From the NCBI GenBank assembly GCA_914767715.1, contig OU612065.1, positions 14,138,001 to 14,202,000 on the forward strand: DNA of 64,000 nucleotides, given 5' to 3'. This stretch comes from Membranipora membranacea (taxonomy: Eukaryota; Bryozoa; Gymnolaemata; Cheilostomatida; Membraniporidae). This document shows positions 27,001 to 37,600 of the stretch, piece by piece. The position numbers were made by a program, and so were the translations under genes. How positions within the stretch are numbered: position 1 is the stretch's first letter; every line of letters starts with the position of its first letter. A model generated the notes under the pieces. That model was not told the origin of the DNA. It did no database searches and worked only from the letters and a program-made list of their open reading frames with translations.

Positions 27001-28472
27001 ATAGAATAAATATATAATTAAGCTGACATGGTTTACTGCAGCTTCAGACATAGTTAATTACTGACTTAGTTGCCATGCATCACTTACCGTTCTGAGAAGT
27101 TTTCATGGAAGGAAGCGCGAATATTCTTGAAAGTCTTGATGAGAGGCTTATTCCTGAGGATGTAGCAGGGATTGTCCACCGACATCACTACCTGCTCATC
27201 GGAAGACTTTCTCAGTAATGCTTGAATAAAATCTGGTCTGTATTGATTCTCTGACAACCACCTTCAAAACAACAGATTAAACGAGCTGAGATATTCTATC
27301 AACAGAACCAAGACCTGCTGCAGAGTGAATAATATTCATACTAAATGTGCTTTATCCATGAACTGGCGAAGGGGTAAGATGGAGTTCTCTAACTTCTTGG
27401 TCCATGCAATGATAAGTATGGCTAAGGACTACAGCAGCTAACAACTTTATCAATAAAACTATATAAACAAAGCAGCAGCAGCAGAAGCAAAACATTGCAA
27501 TCTCATCTTTTTACTACCACGATAACCGATCTGGTAATCAAAAAGTCCACCCCATATACATACCACATCAATATTCACATAAATAATTAGATACACAAAG
27601 GTTTCTTGGCAGCTTACCACTGTAACCGGGTGAGCATTATCCTGGCTGGTTTGGTGAATGCAGTTTGTCCAGCCTTGAGAGACTCAAACATGTGGTTTAG
27701 ATCATAGAATCCTGGTAATGTGGAGATCTGATCGACAACATGCTGATTTAGTTTATCTGGAGAAAGAGACAACCATCGTTTACAATTTATATCACTTGTA
27801 AGTAGTGATACAATGAGCTGGTAGCAAATGTACAATGAGCGGGAGGATTATCCGAACAAACAAACACTATATATGAATTGTGCAATCGAAGGATCAGTAA
27901 AAAGGATTTGGATGAAAAATAATATTTCAGGATGATTTCTATTCACTGGATTTTATATTGAAGTCAAGTGATACTAACCAGCAGAATTGACTATCAGACA
28001 GTAGAGAGCAGCTCTTGACACCTCCTGTCGATTTGACATTGACTCTTTTGCATTTGGAGGTACATAGACAGACCTTATAGCTACAAAAGAGCAACCACGA
28101 TCAGTTAAATAATAACAGATTAGCTAAATCTCTATTTGGAGTAACAACATGACAAAATAAAAGTCAATTTGGGAATTTTGTCTTTCAAAGAAGAAAATTA
28201 TTGATATTGTGAGTAGAACACAAACCTTGAAGCCCTCCACGATCAGCACCAGTGAGAAAATACAGAAAGTTGACTACTTTGACTCTTGGATCCTCCTGAT
28301 AGGGGACAGCTACTTGAGGCAGCATCTTTAAAATTCTCGACTCTGATTGAGCGATTTCGAGTAGCAGTATATCATAAAAATTAGCTTGGAACTCATTTTT
28401 TGGTGGTTTGTGAAATGGCTTCGGCCTGATCACAGCCAAATGCACATCCACTCCTTCCATTGTGCTCACCAT
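18023..28472 (-). CDS. KRIT1: KRIT1 (CCM1): Nudix-like, NPxY, ankyrin, FERM scaffold
   Basis: Sixteen minus-strand exons join in phase: 28472-28226, 28080-27979, 27756-27618, 27261-27088, 26891-26789, 26157-26063, 25603-25466, 24383-24224, 23943-23836, 23525-23415, 22701-22638, 22382-22225, 21278-21112, 19383-19164, 18825-18637, 18085-18023. They give 745 residues against 736 in human KRIT1. The start sits in a textbook Kozak context (gccaccATGG). Residues 1-165 match the Nudix-like domain (VHLAVIRPKP, NFYDILLLE). NPCY is at 193-196 and NPLF at 243-246. Ankyrin repeats fill about 288-420 (WLPIHYAAW, TPLHHAALNG) and a FERM domain 423-745 (KQYEHFFTLWICSSNL, WRRDVRL, CWNLTVYGSAFF). KRIT1 binds Rap1, HEG1, ICAP1 and CCM2 at cell junctions. 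The third motif, NPYF in human, reads NSYW here (262-265). Homology is certain; binding partners are taken from vertebrates. Confidence 0.96.
21584..21772. mobile_element. Hairpin-ended element, copy 2 (truncated)
   Basis: About 189 bp in a KRIT1 intron match the hairpin-end half of the 5600-6033 element, in opposite orientation (ending gggggctcagac). The inner end is cut at ctctcatacctggagc, so roughly 245 bp are missing. The same truncated start point is not seen in the other two copies. Confidence 0.8.
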
Positions 28473-29779
28473 GGTGGCTGATCTCTTTCAACTCTAGATA
28501 AAGAGCAATGACCATTGGTATGAACAAAATTTGGTTGTTAGAATCTTTATAGTGAATGGAGTATATCAGCAAGGAAACACAATTTGGAGTCCCAGTAATT
28601 AATTTTGTTGGTTAACCCAACGCACACGTTTTCAGAAAAAACTGCTGGATCAAGCTTCTTTACATCAGAAATTGTTTCAATATCCATTAACATTCCAACC
28701 ATGTGAAAACAGGATGAGGACGCCATGGAGTAATTATAATGGGAAATAACTGCCTGTCAAATGCTGTATTGGTATATAAATACCAAACATACTACAACAT
28801 ATTAGACATAAATAAGCTACGTACCATTATGCAAAATGATGAAACACACGAAGAGAAGTCAGCTTTGGATTCTGATTTGACCATATAGAAGATATCCTCT
28901 TCTACACCAGTTCAGAGGAGGAATAAGGATCTTTGACCTGTGTGCGAACAGGTATCTCTATCTCCGACTAAGAAATAATGTAAAGAATGATGATGATCAT
29001 GCATGCTTTTAAATGTGTAAAATGAAACATTTTCAAGGACAACTTCCAGTGATAAGACAATAGTCTTCAAGTAATTCTGTTATCATTCATGATATAGCTT
29101 TAATTTTCACGCATCAAAATTGATATCAATCTATTACATTTCCAGATCAGCATTTGTCATATTCAAATCAGCAAATCAATGGCAGATATGTGTGGTTTTA
29201 TTTTGGTGGTGGTGGTAAAAGTGAATAAGAGCAGAGATTATTTAAATGTGATATACAAAAGAAAAATTAATGTTTGGCATGTGTTTTGTATACATAGCTT
29301 TGGTCGAAAGAATCTCAAATGCACTCAAAATGTTTGCATGTTAACGCAATGATTAATCCCAGCACAAGAAAACAACTACCCAAACCAGAAGGCGTCTCTT
29401 CAAATTTAAGATACAAAAGTGTCAATCACCCTGGAACAACTAATAACCTGGTTCTATCTTAGAAATGTAAGCAAAACAGACTAGTAGGCTTGTATGACAA
29501 GGTTGGCAAATGGCTTGCGCCTAGTTTGACAAGTACGTCAACACCTGGGTAAAGCGTTTGGACTGACAGCAAAATTGTCCATTGTATGCCAAGAAATGAG
29601 GCATTCCTGTTTGACATCTAGAATCGCTGGTAGTTTGAAAACATCCACAACCACGACAATCTAAATAATACATGTATGAGAACTATTTCACATGACAATA
29701 AGGTTATACGCCAAATCTTATGGTATTTTATTGCAATGTACAGCGCACATGTTATAAGACACGCAGGATATCACAGGGC
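28473..29779. promoter_or_regulatory. Head-to-head start region of KRIT1 and TTI2
   Basis: The KRIT1 (-) and TTI2 (+) start codons face each other across 1.3 kb with no gene between them, so the promoters of both should lie here, possibly as one bidirectional promoter. A possible acceptor (tctag, about 28495 on the minus strand) just upstream of the KRIT1 ATG suggests a 5' non-coding exon. I see no clear CpG-rich stretch, TATA box or other element. Confidence 0.4.
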
Positions 29780-31367
29780 ATGAATACTGGTCAATGGTCC
29801 CCTAGTTTTAGTGAGTTATACGAAAACCAAAACTTGGAGAAGAAGGTTCTGGATATATTATGCTGTATTGTGGAAAGTTTAGGGATTTCAAAAGCTGGAC
29901 CAAATGTTTACCAATTTTGGTCAGACTTTACAAGGTAGCTTCTGTTAGATATTGTGCTTGTGGTCATATGGGCGGGGCAAGCAACATCAAAGATTGGAAT
30001 TAGCTTGAAATTTCCAAACAATCACAAATACTAAATACCAAAATTACTTTATAAGTGAAAGCAGCAGTAGAGAATAATAAGAAACTGTTGAACAGCTGCA
30101 ATAATTGAGCCTGAGACTATGAGCTGTTTAATGGTAATGAAAATACCAAAGTCCAAAGGAAAAATAATAACAAAGTAGTAAACCACCAATAAATAATAAA
30201 TTTATTTAAGAAGGACACACTATCTAGAACCACAAGCTGTTATAGAGCTGATATGACTAACTTGGTTGTGTATTGTTTCATAACATATAATATTCACCAG
30301 TTAGCACCTCCAGGGTGTGGGTCTTCCTTCAGCACCAGTGGAGTGACCAATCTTCAAATCAATGATGAGCAGGTTCTGTCACTCAATAATAAATTATTAT
30401 AAGGAGAGCATGAGCCAGTCAAATATTATATGAAGGTAGACAGCAGAAGGTATTCACTTAACCTAGAATCCCTGTGTTGGTAACTCAATCAACGGTAATC
30501 TGCCAAAATAAGGATATTTTGGAGTTGAACAAAACAAACAATAAACAATTTTTCAGTTTTCAAAACAGGAAGTGAGCCACAAATGGGTAAAGTTGTTTGC
30601 TGATTAAGGTCAAGGATAACTTCATTGCTTCAGATTCTTGATACATCTTCTCTATTGCGTGACCACGCAAAATGGTCCTTATCTCTGTAAAAAGTTGAAA
30701 GTAAGATCTTGAGCTAAAAGAGGGAGAAAAATTTTTTTGACTCAAAAAAGGAATAATATTTTTCTTACAGGCCATCGCCTGATTTGACAGGCTTGTCACG
30801 CTGAGCTATATAAAACACAGAACGGGTAAATATATTGCCATTGATTTTTTATCATATCATAAAAAACACTCAGTTAATTGAAAAGTTTACACAGTATGCA
30901 TGTATGACTAATATATTATATATGTTATCAACGAACTAGTTCATTGATGTTATTATTGTAGACCTTAGCCTGTCTTGACAAGCTTTGTCCCCCACCGAAC
31001 AAAGCTTGTCAAGACAGGCTATGTAGACCTATACATACACACACATATATATGTTTAAATATATATATATATATATATTATATGGGGAAACTGATAGTAA
31101 GGGTATGTAGCCTGGGCAGGCTGTCATGTCGCGGGTGACAACCTGCCCAGGCTAAAGGGATGGGCCTCTTGCTGAGAAAGTTTATGTAGGCCTATGTATG
31201 TTTTGTATTGTCTCAAAGAAGAGAGATAATAAGAATGTATCTGTGGCTGCTCTCAAAAAATATTCTTTAAGAGACTGCACTGAGAAAGTAAAGGATCATT
31301 TGCTGCTTGACTACTTTATTTATTTGAATTGCAATTAAATGGCACATTGTGTTTTGTTAAATATAAC

Positions 31368-31398
<31 letters not shown>

Positions 31399-33607
31399 AT
31401 AGATGTTCTTTTATACCTTTCAGATGATGTCAAATGGGAAAATGGATCAAATAATTCACAAACTTTTGATTGGGACACACTTACAGCTACCCGTAACAAG
31501 TGGCGAAGTATCAGCTGAGGTCGAGCTTCAAAAGCTGGTTGGAAAGGGGTTGAAAATTTTGTCGGAACAGCAGAGTGGGGATTGGCATGGTTCTGAGTTA
31601 GCCAATTGTGCGATACTGTTAGCTGTTAACATGAAAATTGAGAGGTGGAACAACCAAAATCAGGTGAATGAAGCGAGGGCGATACTCAGAAAACTGACAA
31701 GAGATGTTGGGGATACGGAAAAAGCTGGTCTTGATCTGCTGAAGCACAACCCATCAGTGTGCAAGAAAATCAATGAGGTCATCACTCAAACGCTTAAACG
31801 TGATACATGGGAGAAACATGCTGTTGCGTGTCAGCTGTTCTCTTGGTATTGTCATCACCTACGCTTCCCACAAGTCAGCGATCACCTCGATGTACTATTA
31901 CCGCCATGTCTGAACTTTATGGACAGTTACGATGACGATATGAAGCATTTTGGTTTGAAGTCTCTTCACCATTTGTTGAGTGAATCTGGTCAGGCGGAAT
32001 TACTTTGGCACAACAGGGCTCAAGTTATTCATGATGTGCTTCATAAACTTACTTACACAAAGAATGAGAAGCTGATTGTACTTCTTCATCCAACGATGAT
32101 CAAAATTCTAGATGTCTTCCATAAAGACCTGTCAAGACCCAAGGTGAGATTTGGGCTAAATTATACTATTTTGTTAGATTTCAACTATCAATTTTTGGCC
32201 TCTCTAGAACAAACACTGCTTGCATGTATCACCAGGCTTTTATAGTAGGCCTAGCCACTACAACTTTGAATTATAGACAGTTTTCTGAGCTCTGATTTAG
32301 GCCTCATTTCAGAGTTGTCCTCTCTCCAGTTTGGTACTTTAATCCCACGCCGCATAGGAAAAACGTGCTGAAAAGAGGGTTATCTTGAAAACCGCTTATA
32401 ATAGGATAAACATTATTTTTGATTCAGAATCTGCAACATTGAAAACTCATATGGACATAGTTTGGGAAATAATTTTAGTAATTGGATAGTCAATTATAGC
32501 ATTTTCTGCCTGTTTTGCGGACAATTTGGCAGAATTTTTCATGAGTTTCGTCACTAAAATTAAGATTTATCAACATTCAAGCCTCCAATGATTTGGAAAC
32601 CCTGTCTCACAGGGTTTTCAATGGTGCAGACTCTGAATCAAAAATCATTTTTATCCTATCATAGGTGGTTTTCAAGATAACCCTCTTTCAGCAGGTTTTT
32701 CCTATGCGGCGTGGGTTAAAAGTACCAAACTGGAGAGAGGACAACTCCGAATTGAGGCATAAATAAGAGCTCAGAAAACTGTCTATTGCCTTCACAAGTG
32801 CTTTGCTCAGATACTGAACATTGGTCTTATGTCTTACATTATATTGCCTTTCAAAAACAGGCACCAAACTATGAAAATACTGAATACCATGAGTTGCTGA
32901 GTGGTATGTTCCTAGAGGATAAGCTGGTACATCGGCGTGTGTTTGCCAACTGTATGAAGCTCTACATTGGATTTCTTCAAGGCAGAGTCATCAAACATCT
33001 CAAGCTGACTATGGAAATATTGCTAAACTACTTGGAGGATAGTTGTGGAAGCGCAGAACTGACAAGGTAAACTGTGTACCATGGAATTTCCTGATGAGAT
33101 GCGGTTACATCTGTATTACTAAAAGAATTACTGACTCCACAAATCAAATTTCTCATGCACTTTTATCCAAAGCCATCAGATGATATTCACAAATGAGATC
33201 ACCAACTACATTAACCTTTACGTCACTTGTCAAGATATTTCCTTCTCTCCAGTGAAGGGGTAACATGTTGAAAAACTATCTGCATTGCTTGTTTCTTTTC
33301 CAGGTTGACTATGCTAGAAGTATTACATACTATTTTGGGAGTGGCTCAACCTAGAGTCAGACGTTATTATGATGATATTGTGAAGCACTTGTTCAGGCTT
33401 GTCATAGATGTATGCATGTTGAAGATGGAGCAGGAAAGCAAAGATCACATTATTGAATATGTCAGCAAATTACTCAACATTATTGAGGATGATGACTATA
33501 AAGTGAAACCTGTTCTTGAGCTAATAATCAATCAGCTGCCGTCAGATAAAACCACTGGAAAGACTACGATATCAACGTTACAGAGGATCAAAGCTGCTTT
33601 TAAATAA
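29780..33607 (+). CDS. TTI2: TTI2, TELO2-interacting protein 2
   Basis: Five exons: 29780-29934, 30634-30700, 31424-32143, 32861-33066, 33304-33607; 483 residues (human 508). The long exon 3 and the last two exons carry the helical HEAT-like family signature: LPPCLNFMDSYDDDMKHFGL then KSLHHLLSES resembles the human LLPPALALVDDH..LGIRCLHHIVE segment, followed by NRAQVIHDVLHKLTY and, near the C-terminus, VLHTILGVAQPRVRRYY. TTI2 works with TELO2 and TTI1 (TTT complex) and HSP90 to stabilise and assemble PIKK kinases such as mTOR, ATM and ATR. Exon 2 is only 67 nt; I accept it because its phases (in 2, out 0) exactly connect exon 1 to exon 3. Exon 3 itself opens with ATGATG directly after its acceptor, so a shorter 409-residue product is the alternative. 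An AATAAA lies about 40 nt past the stop. Confidence 0.85.
30966..31021. repeat. 56-bp perfect hairpin insertion with 9-bp direct repeats
   Basis: Perfect 23-nt arms (30966-30988, 30999-31021, starting tagcctgtcttgacaagc) flank a 10-nt loop. Identical tgtagacct repeats directly abut both ends (30957-30965, 31022-31030). It sits in the TTI2 exon 2-3 intron. Confidence 0.82.
31108..31154. repeat. 47-bp hairpin insertion, TAGCCTG type
   Basis: Arms of 19 nt (tagcctgggcaggctgtca) with one mismatch and a 9-nt loop. The outer flanks are aagggtatg and aagggatgg, similar but not identical, which could be a decayed duplicated target. It lies 87 bp from the 30966 hairpin and shares its TAGCCTG end. 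Confidence 0.7.
32273..32787. mobile_element. 515-bp foldback element, copy 1
   Basis: Both ends are inverted copies, from atagacagttttctgagctc to its complement, and complementarity runs through most of the element (for example ggtactttaa.cccacgccgcatagg against cctatgcggcgtgggttaaaagtacc). It is a MITE-like foldback inside TTI2 intron 3 and encodes nothing. A second copy in inverted orientation begins at 63551. The target duplication is unclear (left aatt, right tgcc). Confidence 0.85.
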
Positions 33608-33647
33608 AAACTCCTTCATTACGATGACATTGATTCACTGAGTTGAA

Positions 33648-33653
33648 AATAAA
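33648..33653 (+). terminator. Poly(A) signal of TTI2
   Basis: AATAAA 41 nt downstream of the TTI2 stop codon; another overlaps the stop at 33603-33608. The position is typical for a cleavage and polyadenylation signal. Confidence 0.6.
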
Positions 33654-34154
33654 ATGTTTGGTATAACTATATTGCGTCTTGTATTCATATACTTGTTGGC
33701 ACTAAGAGATCGTACACTCTATTTTGTGGATGAAGATGTTGAAAAGTTAGGTTGTCCTTCAAAACTTCAATTCTTTAGATATTTCATTTGTGACATGAAA
33801 GTACTACTATGTAACATAAATTTATCATTACATTATCCAGGAGGCATCCATAATATATGAAAAAATAAGTGTATATAGTGCATACTAAGAACAAATAAAG
33901 GAAAATAAAAAATACTTAAATTAATTAAAAAAGCTGGGATAAATACTTGTGAAGTAAAAGTAAATAAGCAGGTAGACATAATAGTTTCTTCAAAATAAGA
34001 AAATAGTTGATGTGATGGCATTAGAAAATATAACAATTGTTACAATACTCCCTTGGATTTTGAGACTACTCGAATCAGACTTGTTTTGTTCTTATTTCAC
34101 AGCTCGGCCTGTAACAAAAAATGTGAGATAATGATTGATGGTCTTATGAACACC

Positions 34155-34218
34155 ATTTGCCTGCATTTGGGGTTGCTCCCCCTCCACTGGAAGGGGAGCA
34201 ACTAGTATGCAGGCAAAT
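34155..34218. repeat. Hairpin of the TTTGCCTGCAT family, copy 1
   Basis: Outer arms atttgcctgcat and atgcaggcaaat enclose inner arms gttgctcccc and ggggagcaac. Flanking sequence (gg.ccatttgcc at one side, aaattggatcaaacttgttct at the other) recurs at 60366-60500, and a half copy is at 56463-56515, so this is a dispersed family. Confidence 0.65.
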
Positions 34219-34544
34219 TGGATCAAACTTGTTCTATGTTTCCATAGAGGTTCAGGTAGAAGTATAGTTTGATAATCCATGTTGTGTGCCCAACCCTCCA
34301 AATAAATCAGTGTAACATAATTTAGGATACTGTAACATACTTCAACAAAGCCACTCTCAAACTAATAGGTAATGGTGGTATTTGTAGATGCCAGTAAAGT
34401 CTGGTAGCTGACTTGTTTGGATAATGATAGACATATTGTTCGAATAGCTAAAGAAAAAATCTTGTGGTGATTTCTCATCTTGAAATATACGCTCATCTTC
34501 TACCTGTGTTTGGTGTCTTTAGCTTTGAATGGCATCACATTTCT

Positions 34545-34561
34545 GGGGGGGGGGGGGGGGG
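34545..34561. repeat. 17-base poly-G run
   Basis: Seventeen consecutive G on the plus strand in the TTI2-SNX27 interval, in otherwise AT-rich DNA. Length in the true genome may differ, since such runs are error-prone to sequence. Confidence 0.9.
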
Positions 34562-34673
34562 AATCTAGACCCACATTAATACTTTCTCCTTAGAATGGCA
34601 CTGAGATGTTTTCTGCATGAATTTCACTAAGTAATCAAGATTTCTTTAGAACATATTTTATCCGAGAGGGAAG

Positions 34674-37600
34674 CTAACTTATGTAATTTTGGCAACATTG
34701 TATTAACAAGCTTAGTACATTGGACGATACATTTACAGTAGTCTTGGCTCTTATGCGTCTCGCTCCTGTTAAAAGATGACTTACCGTGGCTGTGTTGATC
34801 TCCTCAAATATTTTGTCGACGCAAGACTTCATGAACATATACTGTGAACAAAAGATGAATATTTGATGAACATGGTCACCATCGGATGCACTGATCACAA
34901 ACAGTCTGGTCTGGTTAGTTCTGCTATCTTATCGACAATAAAGTTTTATGCCTCAGTGCATTATTCTCATGAAAATGTAAATGATATATATCTACTAGCA
35001 ATCCACAACTTCAGTAAATCCCACGTCAATACATCATTTTTGATAAAACTAACAATGGTGAGGTTGGAAAGTTAGATTAAATGATAAGAGAAAGATGAAC
35101 CCGGGAATATATACATAGATATTCAGTTTTGTAACTTACGTGTGGGGAAAATATTTTTACTAGTCTCGGTTTCTTTCCCTCTCTTTGGAACTCGAAGAAA
35201 AAGCTTGATGCTTCGTGATTGGCGTCATGTAGAGTCATACTTTCCCAAGGGAATTCAATAACATTACCCTATGAATGAATATAAACACAGAATATTGGGT
35301 GATATAATGAGGAGCTCATTGAGTGATCATATTTATAGACATGTATCATATTATATATAGCTGTGATCGGTTCGGTGTGACATGATAATCAAGCCATAGT
35401 CATGCAGAGTTACCCTCTCTTACAAAAATAGTCCGCTCTAACAAAAATTGAACATAACTATATAATAAGAGTTTAGGAGAGAACAACTCTTCCTGAGGTA
35501 TATATATTTTTTGTCTTATTGTGGTGGTTCGATAATTGACTGAAGATGGTTCAAATTAGACTAGCAAACTTTGCTCACCTCAAAAACGCCATGTGGATCA
35601 CAGGCGTGCAGTTTAAGATTTCTAATGCCAACAGAAACCACAACCATCCCATCTTTTCTGGCGTCACATTTGCAGTATGGGAAAGCTATCTCTCCATAAC
35701 CAGGCAGCTTCTTAACTGTTTTGAGATACTGTAGTAAATAACAGCAATATAGCCAGTGATAACAAGTAGTGGTCAGTTTGGCTGTAATGAAGTGTTCTAT
35801 AATTACAATTAGTTAATGTTAGAGAGAAAATCGATGTGGTCTGCAAAAACATTTAGGGGCCAAAGAGATTGAGAGGGATTTGCCAGTTTATGATGTCAAC
35901 TGCGGTTAGTTAGCTGGGTTGATATGTCATATAATTCACCCTTTTTGTATTTCATATTAAGTCATACGACATGACCAAACCTGCTTCTTACGACAGGACC
36001 AAGCTAAAGGGCTCCGACCATAGACTTAATAATTATTATAATTATTAAGTCTATGGCTTCGACTCTTTGCAAACGAAAAACTAACTCTACCATTGTTGGT
36101 GCATTTCCGTCTAATCTATCAGTGAAGTAATACCACATGCAATACTCACCTCAATCTGTCTTTGAGGATCTGTTTTTCCTGCCTCCCGTAATGCTTTCAG
36201 CTCAAAGTCATGTTCCTCTATGTGAATAAATCCTCTTGATATTGCATCCCATGCCTAAAGAGAATGTCCATAATGATAAATAATGTTAAATGAAGCAGAT
36301 TATAGAAGTTACAATGGAATCAGGTTTTAACATGCTCACCTACAATCACTGCAAATAGAGCTTGTGTTATTCAGTTTGTACAAAATATTTGTTTTACCAT
36401 TCATTCTTTAAGAGTATAGTGTCGTTTTCTGCATGCCATCGAATATAATGTTCCTACATACCTCCCAAAATATGTAATTGAGTGCTGTTTCATCCTTGCA
36501 TAGTCGTGACTCTAGCTTTGTGTTAAACATCCACCTTTTCATTGCTATGCATGGAAATCCACCAGGAGTGTACTTGCTCAGTATCACTTCTCCGACCTTC
36601 TCAGCAGGGAGCATATATCGTACTATAAGAATTTACTGATTGGTTAAATGTGGTTGCAAGTGCAAGTTGCAAGACTATCATCTTTCCTCTCATATTGTCA
36701 TCAGAGCGTTTAAAGAAATTTAGTCCGGCAAAATGGATGTGGCTACATGGAGCCTCAGCCAAGACAGGAGATTATATTATTGTGTTATATAACTATAACT
36801 TTCAGCTATTTGCCGGAGGAAAAGTTTTGCGCAACTTTGGAATAATTAACTTTATTGCTAGCTTGCATTACTTCCTCTCAACTCAAAGTGGCTTAACTGA
36901 ACTCTAGCAAGTATTTACTCCTTGTAGGCATTATTTAAGAATTTCCAAATACAAAATATCCTGCCTTAACAAATGTGTTTATAGCATAGCTGCAGCAGAC
37001 AAAAATAAAGACTCAATATACAGCGACTAAGGTTACATCACTTACTGAAATTATTGTCTAGTAGCTCAAAAAGACCAAAAGACAGTGCAGTTTCTTCTGA
37101 TATCTGCATTTTACTGACTAATTGGTGGTAGGCCTGTTCAGCAGTACAGTCGCGCTCCACACACACTGTACATATTGTCCTATCCGGTAACTGAACTTTT
37201 AGTTCTAATGATTTGTTATTTGTGTTTAGTACCTGTCTGTTGCTGCCAACCTGAAATCAATGAAAAGATAAGTGATGTATTTATTATTTCCGGGATTCAT
37301 TATTTTCAGTTAAAACTCATGAGCGGATATAAGTGTATTATACCATCTCTCTTTGGCAGAGCACCTTAAACTCTGATTCGATAGATATTGACGACTAGTA
37401 GTAGTGTTAAACTCATGATCATTCACTCATTTTTGTTGTTAAAATCAATGATATATGTAAGTAGACAAAAATGAGGGTTGTTGGGAGTAAATCTAATCAA
37501 TGATAAAAACTCACCCCAAGGTACTAGCACTCAGAGTAATGCTATATCCCCATATTTTAGAGCCAGCCTTATTCTGTGTTATTATGTTCTTTTTAGTTTG

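Noticed and set aside
30560-30799. 79-codon minus-strand frame
   Set aside because: Antisense to the small TTI2 exon 2; no family match.
34767-34785. 19-nt GT-AG unit in SNX27 as a real intron
   Set aside because: Far below any plausible spliceosomal intron length; all others here are much longer.
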